Shown here: piece by piece, positions 29,352-38,658 of the stretch | Layout: every line of letters starts with the position of its first letter | How positions within the stretch are numbered: position 1 is the first letter of the stretch | Source: Gallionella sp. | GTDB taxonomy: Bacteria > Pseudomonadota > Gammaproteobacteria > Burkholderiales > Gallionellaceae | Assembly (NCBI GenBank): GCA_028707275.1 | Contig: JAQTUP010000001.1 | Span: 665,845-729,844, forward strand | Direction of reading: 5' to 3' | DNA length: 64,000 nucleotides | Notes under the pieces: generated by a model | Told to the model about the DNA's origin: nothing | Database searches by the model: none | Seen by the model: the letters and a program-made list of their open reading frames with translations, nothing else | Position numbers and translations under genes: made by a program

Positions 29352-31250
29352 ATGCACCTACCCGGCAGACCCTATCTGAGCATCTCCAACAGGATTACAC
29401 TGAGCATCACGCTCGTGCCGGCCGCTCTGATGAGTATTTTCGGCATACTCTCGGTCGATGAAGAGCGCCTTGCCTTGCAGTCCATTTTGCACAAGCAGGG
29501 GAATGGCATGGCGCAGTCGATCGCCTCATACAGCGTCGAGGCGATCATCTCGGAAGATTATCCGGCACTGGATAAGGTTTTACAGACCATAGGGCGCGAG
29601 AGTGACAACATCGTGCTGATCGAAGTCTCAAAAAATGAACGGGTCATCGCGCGCTACGGCCATATGTCACCGGACAACGTGCTGGTCTCGAAGGCCCGTG
29701 TCATGCTGCGCAACACGGCCATGCCGGAATATCAGCTGGGCGAGGTCAAACTACTCATTTCCGAACGCGATAATGAGGCGATCATCGCCGCACGCGTCAA
29801 AAGCATGGTCTTCAATATGTTCTTTGCGTTTACCCTGCTCATCCTGAGCTTGCGTTACATGCTGAACGAATTGGTGGTCAAACGCATCCGGAATCTCAAG
29901 CGGCTCACCGAACAGGTAATCGCTACAGAATTACCCGATGAACTCAGCCCAGATCCGTCAGCGGATGTTTTCCGGGATGAAATCGATGTGCTGCAAAAGC
30001 GTTTTTCCACCATGCTCGAAGGCCTGCAATCGCGTGATCACGCACGCATTTCGATGCTGACAGAAATTGACGCTGCGCGCGCCCTGATGGAGGATGTCGC
30101 CAACACCATGCGCTCCTCACTGATTGTCGTCGCACAGGACGGCACGATTTCGTTTTGCAACCGGACGGCACTGGCCGCGACCGAAAACCCGACTCAGCCG
30201 GTTGTGGGTCAACCGCTGCGCGCGGCTTTCCCGTACTCAGATGAAGATACCGATATTATTCTCAACATGGTTCGCCATCACCAGGCCGTCTCGCGCCTGC
30301 CTATACGGAAATTGATTGACGAGCAGTTACATTTCTTTGAAGTCGCAGTCTATCCGCTGTCGTCAGCGGCCTCAGAGGGGGCGGTCATTCGTGTCGACGA
30401 TGTAACCGAACGGACGCGCATGCAGGAAACAATGATGCAAACCGACAAAATGGCCTCGGTCGGGGGACTGGCCGCCGGGGTCGCGCACGAAATCAACAAT
30501 CCGCTGGGTGTAATGGTACAGGCGGCGCAAAATATCGAACGCCGCCTGTCGGAAAAACTGGCAGCCAATCACCGGGTTGCCGAAGAATGTGGCACGACAA
30601 TCGGCACAATCCGCGCCTATCTCGAAAAACGCAATATCCTGGAATTCCTGGAGGACATCAAGTCAGATGGTGCGCGCGCATCCAAAATTGTGCGCAATCT
30701 GCTCGAATTCAGCCACCGGAACGAATCTGCTCGCGAGCCGGTGCTGATGGAGGAATTGTTCCTTCAATCTCTCGAACTGGCACAAAAAGACTATGATCTT
30801 AAAAAACACACCGACTTTCGCCAGATCAGGATCTCCATCGAAGTGGATCCGGCATTGCCACCCGTATCCATGGTGCGCAGCCAAATCGAACAGGTGCTAC
30901 TCAACCTGCTCAAAAACAGTGCGCAGGCACTGACCGACAAAATCACAAGTTCGGCGGCCTCGGGCTCTGCATTCACGCCGGAGATCACCCTGCGCGCGCA
31001 ACTGGAGGCCGATCACGTGCGCATCGAAATACAGGATAACGGGCCGGGTTTCACTGCGGAAACAAGGCGTCGCGCCTTTGAACCTTTTTTCACCACCAAA
31101 CCGCCAGGCAGTGGCACAGGGCTGGGGCTATGGATTTCATACGCCATCGTAATCGAAAAACATGGCGGAGAAATCATTCTGGACTCGGCGCCCGACAAGG
31201 GATGCAAGATCATCCTTAATCTGCCGTTTGAAGGAGAGAAAGGTTCATGA
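29352..31250 (+). CDS. Membrane sensor histidine kinase with HAMP and PAS domains
   Basis: 632 aa. Transmembrane helix at about residues 13-35, a periplasmic domain to about 155, a second helix (SMVFNMFFAFTLLILSLRYML), HAMP, a PAS-like domain (IVVAQDGTISFCNRTALAATE) near 255-350, then the kinase core: H box GGLAAGVAHEINNPLGVM, N box QVLLNLLKNSAQALTDK, G boxes IQDNGPGFTAETRRRAFEPFFTTKPPGSGTGLGLWISYAIV. This is a NtrB/DctB-like HPK4 kinase. It sits between the binding protein and two response regulators; the last codons overlap the next gene by four bases. Confidence 0.92.
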   Translation: MHLPGRPYLSISNRITLSITLVPAALMSIFGILSVDEERLALQSILHKQGNGMAQSIASYSVEAIISEDYPALDKVLQTIGRESDNIVLIEVSKNERVIARYGHMSPDNVLVSKARVMLRNTAMPEYQLGEVKLLISERDNEAIIAARVKSMVFNMFFAFTLLILSLRYMLNELVVKRIRNLKRLTEQVIATELPDELSPDPSADVFRDEIDVLQKRFSTMLEGLQSRDHARISMLTEIDAARALMEDVANTMRSSLIVVAQDGTISFCNRTALAATENPTQPVVGQPLRAAFPYSDEDTDIILNMVRHHQAVSRLPIRKLIDEQLHFFEVAVYPLSSAASEGAVIRVDDVTERTRMQETMMQTDKMASVGGLAAGVAHEINNPLGVMVQAAQNIERRLSEKLAANHRVAEECGTTIGTIRAYLEKRNILEFLEDIKSDGARASKIVRNLLEFSHRNESAREPVLMEELFLQSLELAQKDYDLKKHTDFRQIRISIEVDPALPPVSMVRSQIEQVLLNLLKNSAQALTDKITSSAASGSAFTPEITLRAQLEADHVRIEIQDNGPGFTAETRRRAFEPFFTTKPPGSGTGLGLWISYAIVIEKHGGEIILDSAPDKGCKIILNLPFEGEKGS

Positions 31251-31645
31251 AGCCGCCCCCTTGCGTCATGGTTTTGGTTCTGGACGACCATCCCAGTCTC
31301 CGGCGCAACTTGTTGGCACTGCTGGAGGATGAGGGGTTCGAGGTGATGGAAGCCGCGAGTGGCGAGGAAGCGCTACAGATGGTGCAGCACAGAAGGGTCG
31401 ATGCCGTCATCGTGGACATTCGGCTGCCCGGCATGAATGGCAATGAATTCATTGTGGCAGCCCATGCCATCAGGCCTGCGCTGCGCTTTGTGATCCACAC
31501 CGGCGCAATGGACTACATTTTGCCCGACGAGCTGCGCCGTCTCGGGTTAACGGACGGCAGTGTATTCATCAAGCCTGTCTCCGATATCAATGCCCTGTTC
31601 TCGCTTCTGCGCGGCTTTAACGAAGACGACACTGAGGAGATATGA
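31247..31645 (+). CDS. Stand-alone response regulator receiver protein
   Basis: 132 aa, one receiver domain and nothing else. Seen: LVLDDHPSLRRNLLALLEDEGFEV (acidic pair), phosphoacceptor Asp in VIVDIRLPGMNGNEF, the switch Thr in IHTGAMDY, and the Lys in FIKPVSDINALF. It overlaps the kinase upstream and the HD-GYP regulator downstream by ATGA junctions, so all three are made together. Likely a phosphotransfer competitor or relay in the same pathway. Confidence 0.88.
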   Translation: MKPPPCVMVLVLDDHPSLRRNLLALLEDEGFEVMEAASGEEALQMVQHRRVDAVIVDIRLPGMNGNEFIVAAHAIRPALRFVIHTGAMDYILPDELRRLGLTDGSVFIKPVSDINALFSLLRGFNEDDTEEI

Positions 31646-32688
31646 ATCATTATTCAAATTCATTTTCATTGCTGACCATAGATGATGACGAGCGGTTGCG
31701 GCGTAGCATCCGCATCTTTTTTGAAGATTCCGGAGTCGTGGTATTCGAAGCCGCTGACGGCATGTCAGGTCTTGAGATGTTCCGCGCACACCACCCTGAC
31801 GTGGTACTGGTCGATCTTTCCATGCCGGTGATGAATGGGCTTGAGTTCATAGACCAGCTGCGTATGGAATCGCCTGATCAACCGGTGATCGTCATTTCCG
31901 GTACCGGCAACCTGCAAAGTGCAGTTGATGCGGTACACAGAGGGGTGTGGGATTTCGTCACCAAGCCCATTCTCAACATGGCAGCGCTCGAACACACCGT
32001 GCGCAGGTGCGTGGAACGCGCCATTCTTAAGCGCGAAAATAAGCAATACAGCCTTCATCTGGAAAAACTGGTCGAGACTCGCACCGCAGAGATCACCCGA
32101 ACCCGGCAACAAATCGTCGAACGACTGGGGCGTGCTGCCGAATACCGTGACAATGAAACCGGCATGCATGTCATGCGCATGAGCCGCTATTCACAATTGC
32201 TCGCGTTAAAAGCCGGAATGAATTCGCACGAAACCGGCCTGATGCAACTGGCAGCCTCCATGCATGACATCGGTAAAATCGGCATTCGAGACAGCATCCT
32301 GCTCAAGGAAGGGAAGCTCACGCCAGAGGAGTGGGCTGTCATGATGACCCACGTTCAGATAGGCGCTTATATCATTGGCGATGACCCGTCTGAACTCATG
32401 CAAATGGCACGCACGGTGGCGCTGACACATCACGAAAGATGGAACGGACAAGGCTATCCGAACAAGCTGGCCGGGGAGGAGATTCCACTGGTCGGGCGCA
32501 TCGTCGCCATTGCCGATGTTTTCGACGCGCTGACCAGCGCTCGTCCCTACAAACCGGCCTGGCCGCCGGAGGTGGCACTGAAACACCTTTTAAGCGAAGC
32601 CGGACAACAATTCGATCCCAATCTGGTGCCGCTGTTTATGGAAATCATCCCGGATATTCTGGCCATACAGGCGCAATATCAGGACTGA
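31642..32688 (+). CDS. Response regulator with HD-GYP c-di-GMP phosphodiesterase domain
   Basis: 348 aa. Receiver domain at residues 5-125 (LTIDDDERLRRS, VVLVDLSMPVMNGLEF, ISGTGNL, TKPI), a helical linker, then an HD-GYP domain with the metal-binding HDIGKIGIRDSIL, HHERWNGQGYP (the GYP signature) and VGRIVAIADVFDALTSARPYK. It should hydrolyse c-di-GMP when the receiver is phosphorylated. It is the output of the binding-protein/kinase operon and ends 15 bp from the convergent MshEN-domain ATPase gene, so both c-di-GMP turnover and reception lie side by side. Confidence 0.93.
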   Translation: MNHYSNSFSLLTIDDDERLRRSIRIFFEDSGVVVFEAADGMSGLEMFRAHHPDVVLVDLSMPVMNGLEFIDQLRMESPDQPVIVISGTGNLQSAVDAVHRGVWDFVTKPILNMAALEHTVRRCVERAILKRENKQYSLHLEKLVETRTAEITRTRQQIVERLGRAAEYRDNETGMHVMRMSRYSQLLALKAGMNSHETGLMQLAASMHDIGKIGIRDSILLKEGKLTPEEWAVMMTHVQIGAYIIGDDPSELMQMARTVALTHHERWNGQGYPNKLAGEEIPLVGRIVAIADVFDALTSARPYKPAWPPEVALKHLLSEAGQQFDPNLVPLFMEIIPDILAIQAQYQD

Positions 32689-32703
32689 CGCCCGAATACA
32701 CGG

Positions 32704-34995
32704 TCAGACACAGGCGCTGCGTATCTGCGACATATCGGTGATGCCGCGCAACACTTTTTCGATACCGTCCTGTTTGAGCGTGCGCATACCATCCTCAACA
32801 CCCGCCTTCAAATATTCACTCGCGGATGAATGTTGGCGAACCTGATGGCGCAAGGCAGGTGTGGCACGCAATAACTCATACAAACCAACGCGCCCCTTGT
32901 ATCCGCCATTGCACAATTTACACCCTGCCGGATTCCTGAAATACAACTTGCCATCCTGAGCATAGGCACCACGCCAGCGCTCAACAAGATCTTCTCGCTC
33001 CTGCCTGGAAGGTAATTTTGTCTGGACTGACAGCACATATTCGTTAGCCACTTCATCTAACGCCTGTGCAGAAATTTCTTCCGGCCAGGAACAGGCCGCG
33101 CATAATTTTCGCGCAAGACGCTGAGCCAGGATGGCCAATAATGCATCTGACAGATTATATCTATCAATGCCCAGGTCGATGAGACGCGCCACCGTTTCTG
33201 AGGCTGAATTGGTGTGCAGGGTGGAGAGCACCAGATGCCCTGTCATGGAGGCCTCCAGCGCAATCTTTGCGGTTTCCTGATCGCGCATCTCACCGATCAT
33301 AATAACGTCAGGATCTGCGCGCAGAAATGAACGCAAAATTTCTGCGAAGCTCAGACCAATTTTTTTGTTGATTTGCACCTGACACAGATGGGGCTGAACG
33401 ATTTCCACAGGATCTTCAGCCGTCCATATTTTTCGGTCGTCTGTATTGAGCTGCTTCAACACGGAATGCAGCGTGGTCGTTTTGCCGCTGCCAGTCGGCC
33501 CGCACACCAGTATCAGGCCATACGGACGCTGGGATATTTCCCGAAAAACATTCATATCCCGCTCTGCCATACCCAGCGTATCCAAAGGTAACGGCTCACC
33601 GGCAGCCAGGATGCGTATCGTAACAAACTCAATTCCATGCAGACTGGGAAGTGTCGCAACACGCAGGTCTATCCGTTTGCCCTCGGGCAAGGCGAATGAA
33701 ATCTTGCCATCCTGCGGAAGGCGCTTTTCCGAAATATCCAGATTAGCCATAATCTTGATGCGAGAAATCACCGCTCTGTGGTAGGCCGCAGGAAAAGTGG
33801 AGAAATGCTCCATGCGCCCGTCCCGGCGAAAGCGGATACAGGATTCCTCGCTGCCCTGAAACAGCTCGATATGAATATCGGACGCACCTTGCTCAATACC
33901 ATGGCGGATGATCTGATTGACCAGATTGATAATACCCGAATCATTTTCCGAAATATCGTCTTTCACCACTTCATCAACCGGGGGCTTGCCGCCGGACAAA
34001 TCCAGAGCCGTCATGGCCATATTACGGAACTCTTTTTGTGACTCGATGGTACTTCTGGGTGAACCGGTAAGGTTGATACGATTGACTATTTCATGGCGCG
34101 GCGCATAGACAAGCTCAATCTTGAGACCCGTCAATATTGTAAAATACGACGCCTCGTTGAATGAAAATGGATCAGAAACAGCCAGAAACAAGGTGTGTTG
34201 GTAGACTCCTGCCGGAAATACCTGTTTGACGCGCGCGATGTCAATCGGCAGTATTTTCGCAGTTTGGAAGTCGATGGGCATCATCACGATGTCCACCATG
34301 ATGATTCCAGCCTGAATACACAAGGCGCAGACCAGTTCTTCGCTGCTGATCATACCGCTTTCGACCAGCATCTGGCCTACGGGAAGTTTGGCGTTCTGTG
34401 GTAAATTTCTCAAAGACTTCGTAAGGTTTATATCTCGTTCGTCAATTATTTTGTAATATTTGAGAATTTCCCCCAGCGATTTGCCTTGTTGTTCATAAAT
34501 GAGCCGTCCTTGCTTACTCTTTAACTCGGCATACTCTATCAGCTCACGCTGCGTATGCACACGGGGCCAATTGATATGCTTTTCAACTGTTTTTTCAGGG
34601 GGCTCATCAACCGTGACCGGAATGGGTATCTGCGTCGTATCTGAAGTATTTTTCTGGTCGCAGCTGGGACAATACGCAAGCATTTCATCGCGCGGGCTGA
34701 CTACTCCAGCCCCAAAAGGATCATATAAATCAATTTTTGACGATGGAATCAGATAGTCGTGTATACGTTTAACCAGGTCGATTTCGCTGATGGCTTCAAA
34801 TGAAAACCCCTGACGATCATCACGATCTTTGAGCAGCAGCGAGTCAAGATACTTATCTGCATCTTGACTGTCCCAGCTCAGCTCTATTTTTTGCAAGATG
34901 CGCTCGTATTTTTCGAGCAAAAATTTGGGGAAGGGCAGCCCCGCCTGATCGAAGGCTTGTGTAAGCTTGGGATATTTAGCTTTTAAAGCTTCCAT
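32704..34995 (-). CDS. GspE/PilB-family secretion ATPase with MshEN N-terminal domain
   Basis: 763 aa, longer than typical PilB (about 570). An N-terminal extension with a lone CPSC pair (YCPSCDQKN) is followed by a MshEN-type segment (KSLGEILKYYKIIDERDINLTKSL ... LPVGQMLVESGMISSEELVCAL), the T2SSE N domain, then the ATPase: Walker A CGPTGSGKTTTLHSVL, Asp box, Walker B VIMIGEMRDQETAKIALEASMTGHLVLSTLHTN, and the zinc tetracysteine CAACSW...CKLCNGGYKGRVGLYELL. MshEN domains bind c-di-GMP in related ATPases. No pilin, platform or secretin gene is adjacent, so its machine is unknown. Start at ATG 34995 (GGGAG site) rather than GTG 35043. Confidence 0.88.
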   Translation of the reverse strand: MEALKAKYPKLTQAFDQAGLPFPKFLLEKYERILQKIELSWDSQDADKYLDSLLLKDRDDRQGFSFEAISEIDLVKRIHDYLIPSSKIDLYDPFGAGVVSPRDEMLAYCPSCDQKNTSDTTQIPIPVTVDEPPEKTVEKHINWPRVHTQRELIEYAELKSKQGRLIYEQQGKSLGEILKYYKIIDERDINLTKSLRNLPQNAKLPVGQMLVESGMISSEELVCALCIQAGIIMVDIVMMPIDFQTAKILPIDIARVKQVFPAGVYQHTLFLAVSDPFSFNEASYFTILTGLKIELVYAPRHEIVNRINLTGSPRSTIESQKEFRNMAMTALDLSGGKPPVDEVVKDDISENDSGIINLVNQIIRHGIEQGASDIHIELFQGSEESCIRFRRDGRMEHFSTFPAAYHRAVISRIKIMANLDISEKRLPQDGKISFALPEGKRIDLRVATLPSLHGIEFVTIRILAAGEPLPLDTLGMAERDMNVFREISQRPYGLILVCGPTGSGKTTTLHSVLKQLNTDDRKIWTAEDPVEIVQPHLCQVQINKKIGLSFAEILRSFLRADPDVIMIGEMRDQETAKIALEASMTGHLVLSTLHTNSASETVARLIDLGIDRYNLSDALLAILAQRLARKLCAACSWPEEISAQALDEVANEYVLSVQTKLPSRQEREDLVERWRGAYAQDGKLYFRNPAGCKLCNGGYKGRVGLYELLRATPALRHQVRQHSSASEYLKAGVEDGMRTLKQDGIEKVLRGITDMSQIRSACV

Positions 34996-35043
34996 TTCCA
35001 CTCCCGAACGGATGTTGTTCTTTAACGCATCGACGGGAAACAC

Positions 35044-35393
35044 AAGCCCTCATGAACCAGCTCTGAAATACAACTTTTACAGGCGAATACAGAGAAACAG
35101 AGTCTTGTCATGACATCTCCCGATCGGACAAAAAAATGAACAAAAACAGTATTACAACAAACTTTCACGCAGCACACGATACCAGATTTATGAACTGAAT
35201 CAAGCCGCAAAAAACCAAAAGAGAGCATATATCCTAAAAACGACCGAATCAGAAAACAGGCCACAACGTTACCTTCCCCTTTGCATGGCAAAATGCTGCC
35301 ATCGCGAAAAACTGAAGCCTGCTTCCGCATTTATTCAGCCGAAGGACGCCGGTTTGGGATAACATCGCTGACGAAATTTTGCCCGCCATTGCT
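35044..35393. other. Intergenic region, divergent promoters presumed
   Basis: About 350 bp between the secretion ATPase (minus) and the DinG-type helicase (plus). It is A-rich on the plus strand. I find no convincing promoter hexamer pair, RNA gene or conserved ORF; a 102-codon minus-strand frame here has no recognisable features. Confidence 0.4.
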
Positions 35394-37349
35394 ATGACCA
35401 CAGAAGTTGCCCGTTTTTTTTCCGAACAAAGCCCGCTCGCCACCGGGGTATCATCGTTTCGTCCGCGCACCCAGCAGCGCGAAATGGCGCTGGCCGTGAG
35501 TGAAGCCATACGCGACAACACGATCCTGGTGGCCGAAGCCGGCACCGGCACCGGCAAGACCTTCGCCTATCTTGTCCCCGCACTGCTGGGCGGCGGCAAG
35601 GTCATCATCTCGACCGGAACCAAGAACTTGCAGGACCAGTTGTTCCAGAAGGATTTGCCGATGGTGCGCGATGCGCTGAAAGCGCCTGTTTCTATCGCAT
35701 TATTGAAAGGACGGGCGAACTATGTGTGCCACTATCATCTGGAGCGCGCAGCTCAGGATGGTCGTTTCGCCACGCGCGAAGACATCAGGCATCTGGGAAA
35801 AATCAGGAAATACGCCAAGGTAAGCAATACCGGCGACAAGAGCGGCATTGTCGGCGTACCCGAGAATGCGCCGATCTGGTTACAAGTCACGTCGACACGC
35901 GACAACTGTCTGGGTCAGGAATGCCCGAACCATAAGGAATGCTTTGTGCTCCGCGCACGGAGCGAGGCGATGAAGGCCGACATCGTGGTGGTCAATCACC
36001 ATCTGTTTTTTGCCGATGTGATGCTGCGAGATGAAGGGGTTGCAGAACTGCTGCCTGCGTGCCACACGGTTATTTTCGATGAGGCGCACCAGTTGCCTGA
36101 AACTGCCAGCCTGTTCTTCGGAGAGAATCTGTCCACCTCGCAACTCCTGGAACTGGCGCAGGAGACGCGCATCGAAGCTTTGACTTCCGCTAAAGATTTT
36201 GCAGCACTGCCCCGTGCCTGCGACGAACTGGACAAGGCCGCACGCGACTTGCGGCTGGTCTTCAAAAAGGAGGGGCGGATGCCCGCCACCGCCACCGCCA
36301 ATTTCAGGGAGTTCGCTCCAGCACTGAAGACGCTGGGTGAAAAGCTGGCACAGGTGTCCGCCCTGCTGGAGAGCCAGGCTGTACGCAGTGAAGGGCTCGA
36401 AAATTGCTGGCAGCAGGTGCAGGCTTACGCATTGCAACTGAAGCTTTGGCAGGAAGATACCCCCCCGCCCCACCCCTCCAAAGGTGAGGGGGATGGTTTC
36501 GTGCGCTGGCTGGAGGTATTCCATCACTCGTTGCAGCTGAACTCCACGCCACTGTCCATCGCCGACATATTCGAAAAACAGATCAGCAACACCGCTAGAG
36601 CATGGATATTTACCTCGGCGACCCTGGCGGTCAAACAGGATTTTTCCCATTACCAGAGCGAGATGGGCCTGCTCCATGCGAAAACCGCCTGCTGGGACAG
36701 TCCGTTCAATTATGAAGAACAGGCCTTGCTGTACGTGCCACAGAACCTGCCCGAGCCTAACAGCGAAGGTTACACGGCGGCTGTCGTGCAAGCGGCGCTG
36801 CCGATGATAGCCGCCAGCCGTGGCCGCGCTTTTTTCCTGTTCACCAGCCTGCGCGCCATGCAGAGCGCTTTTGAAATGTTGCAGGCCGAATTCGAGCGGA
36901 TCGGCTGCGACTACCCCTTGCTCCTGCAAGGAGATGCCTCGCGCAACGAACTGCTGGACCGCTTTCGCCTGCACGGCAACGCGGTATTGCTGGGGAGTCA
37001 GTCATTCTGGGAGGGCGTGGACGTGCGCGGTGAAGCGCTGTCCCTGGTCATCATCGACAAACTGCCGTTCGCCCCGCCGGACGACCCGGTGCTGGCCGCG
37101 CGGATTGCCCAGATTAGCAAACAGGGGCGCAATGCCTTCATGGAATATCAACTGCCGCGCACCATCATCACCCTCAAACAAGGAGCGGGGCGCTTGATCC
37201 GCGACGAAAACGACAGGGGCGTGCTGATGATCTGCGACCCGCGCCTGATCAGCAAACCCTATGGCCGCCGTATATGGCAGAGCCTGCCGCCGATGAAACG
37301 CACCAGAGTGGAAGCTGAAGCCGTAGCCTTCTTCAAATGTCCGGCCTAG
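35394..37349 (+). CDS. ATP-dependent DNA helicase, DinG/YoaA family
   Basis: 651 aa. XPD-like superfamily 2 helicase that unwinds damaged or R-loop DNA. Seen: Walker A VAEAGTGTGKTFAYLVPALL, iron-sulfur cysteines (YVCHYHLE ... CLGQECPNHKECFVLRAR), DEAH box VIFDEAHQLPE, and motifs V/VI (LGSQSFWEGVDVRGE, IIDKLPFAPPDDP, LKQGAGRLIR). ATG 35394 is used; a TTG five codons earlier is possible. A 12-residue Pro/Gly/Lys stretch (TPPPHPSKGEGDG) near residue 365 comes from a GC-rich hairpin in the DNA and looks like an insertion. The last 17 bases overlap the convergent kinase gene. Confidence 0.93.
   Translation: MTTEVARFFSEQSPLATGVSSFRPRTQQREMALAVSEAIRDNTILVAEAGTGTGKTFAYLVPALLGGGKVIISTGTKNLQDQLFQKDLPMVRDALKAPVSIALLKGRANYVCHYHLERAAQDGRFATREDIRHLGKIRKYAKVSNTGDKSGIVGVPENAPIWLQVTSTRDNCLGQECPNHKECFVLRARSEAMKADIVVVNHHLFFADVMLRDEGVAELLPACHTVIFDEAHQLPETASLFFGENLSTSQLLELAQETRIEALTSAKDFAALPRACDELDKAARDLRLVFKKEGRMPATATANFREFAPALKTLGEKLAQVSALLESQAVRSEGLENCWQQVQAYALQLKLWQEDTPPPHPSKGEGDGFVRWLEVFHHSLQLNSTPLSIADIFEKQISNTARAWIFTSATLAVKQDFSHYQSEMGLLHAKTACWDSPFNYEEQALLYVPQNLPEPNSEGYTAAVVQAALPMIAASRGRAFFLFTSLRAMQSAFEMLQAEFERIGCDYPLLLQGDASRNELLDRFRLHGNAVLLGSQSFWEGVDVRGEALSLVIIDKLPFAPPDDPVLAARIAQISKQGRNAFMEYQLPRTIITLKQGAGRLIRDENDRGVLMICDPRLISKPYGRRIWQSLPPMKRTRVEAEAVAFFKCPA
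36459..36494. repeat. GC-rich palindrome inside the helicase gene
   Basis: CCCCTC-CAAAGGT-GAGGGG with flanking C-rich and G-rich bases, translated as PPPHPSKGEG. Proteins of this family do not normally have this stretch, and sequences of this type are usually intergenic repeats, so it is probably an in-frame repeat insertion. Confidence 0.55.
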
Positions 37350-38658
37350 GGGAGGAAGGAGATAACGGCAGAATCAACCTGGCTAGCAGCCCGCCACCCG
37401 CCCTGTCTTCAAGAGAAAATTCGCCGCGATGCAGACGCGCTGCCCGCTCGACGATCGCCAGGCCCAGACCCGATCCTGTCGCATCGCTTCGAGCGGCCTC
37501 CAGTCGCACGAAAGGTCTTTTGACAGCATCGCGCTGTGCCGCAGGAATACCTGCCCCCCGGTCCATCACAAGCAGCACAACCTTATCCCCTGTGCTGTCC
37601 AGCTGCACGGTAATTTCGCCGTTGCCATGTTTAATTGCGTTATCGAGCAGGTTGGATAACGCTCGCCCCAGCAACAGCGGGCGCACAGACAACAGAGGAA
37701 CATCTGATAATTCGAGGCTCATCACTCCGGTCGACGCGCCAAACCGTTGCGCCACGTCACGCACCAGCACCCGCAAGTCGGTCGGAATTGCCGCCTCATT
37801 TTCGTCCAGGCGCGCATAGTCCAGAAACTGCCTGATGACCGCATCCATCTGCTCCACATCGGATATCAAACCTTCCCGTAACGATGCATCCTGACTCAGT
37901 TCGGCCGCCAGACGTACGCGAGCTAACGGCGTGCGCAAATCATGGGAAATTCCGGCCAGCACCAAGGCTCGCTCACGATCATTGGCCGCCAGGTCAGCCG
38001 ACATTTGATTGAAGGCTGCCGTGACGGCTATCACTTCCCGCGCACCCTTTTCGGGCAAAGGTTGCGGCGTGTGCCCCCCGCCCAGTTGCGCGGCTGCCAG
38101 CGCCAGACGTTTGAGGGGGCGCGACACCTGGCGGGCAATAAAATATGCGCCCAGCAAGGCCAGCAATAAAACAATCCCGCCCCACGCAAGCAATACCCGG
38201 GATACCGGGTGTTCGATACGCTCGCGCGGCAACGCCACCCAGATCTCTTCCTCTCCTAAAAAAAAACTCACCCACAGGGCCTCGACGCCGTTGCGCCTTG
38301 CGGCAAATCGGGTGTTATCACCCAGCCTGCGACGCACCTCATCCAACATCCTGCGCAAATCGGCAGGCGGGTTATACAAGGGTTCAACCACATCGCCTGT
38401 CTCCGCCATATGGACGCGCAATCCTTCTGCGTCGGCCAGCTCGGCCAGCAGTGCGCCGCGCCATTCAGGCGCGGCAGACATGACTGCGGCGCGCGTAAGG
38501 TTGACTACCGAGACCACCATCTGCGCCATCCTCCTTGTGCGCGGCTCCTGCTCCGCATGGCCGAAGATGGCCAGGGAGGCTGCCATGGACAGCACGATCA
38601 ACACCACGATCAACAAGAATGCCCGGATCAGCAGCGAATTTGGCAACAGGATTTTCAC
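37333..38658 (-). CDS. EnvZ-like sensor histidine kinase
   Basis: 441 aa. Two membrane helices (LIRAFLLIVVLIVLSMAASLAIF and VLLAWGGIVLLLALLGAYFI) flank a periplasmic domain of about 120 residues. HAMP (RQVSRPLKRLALAAAQLGGG), H box LAGISHDLRTPLARVRLAAEL, N box RALSNLLDNAIKHGNG, G boxes VMDRGAGIP and GSGLGLAIVERAARLH. This is the EnvZ/OmpR-class HPK. The GTG start at 38658 overlaps the stop of the regulator gene by four bases. Its 3' end overlaps the helicase gene by 17 bases on the opposite strand. Confidence 0.92.
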   Translation of the reverse strand: MKILLPNSLLIRAFLLIVVLIVLSMAASLAIFGHAEQEPRTRRMAQMVVSVVNLTRAAVMSAAPEWRGALLAELADAEGLRVHMAETGDVVEPLYNPPADLRRMLDEVRRRLGDNTRFAARRNGVEALWVSFFLGEEEIWVALPRERIEHPVSRVLLAWGGIVLLLALLGAYFIARQVSRPLKRLALAAAQLGGGHTPQPLPEKGAREVIAVTAAFNQMSADLAANDRERALVLAGISHDLRTPLARVRLAAELSQDASLREGLISDVEQMDAVIRQFLDYARLDENEAAIPTDLRVLVRDVAQRFGASTGVMSLELSDVPLLSVRPLLLGRALSNLLDNAIKHGNGEITVQLDSTGDKVVLLVMDRGAGIPAAQRDAVKRPFVRLEAARSDATGSGLGLAIVERAARLHRGEFSLEDRAGGGLLARLILPLSPSSPRPDI

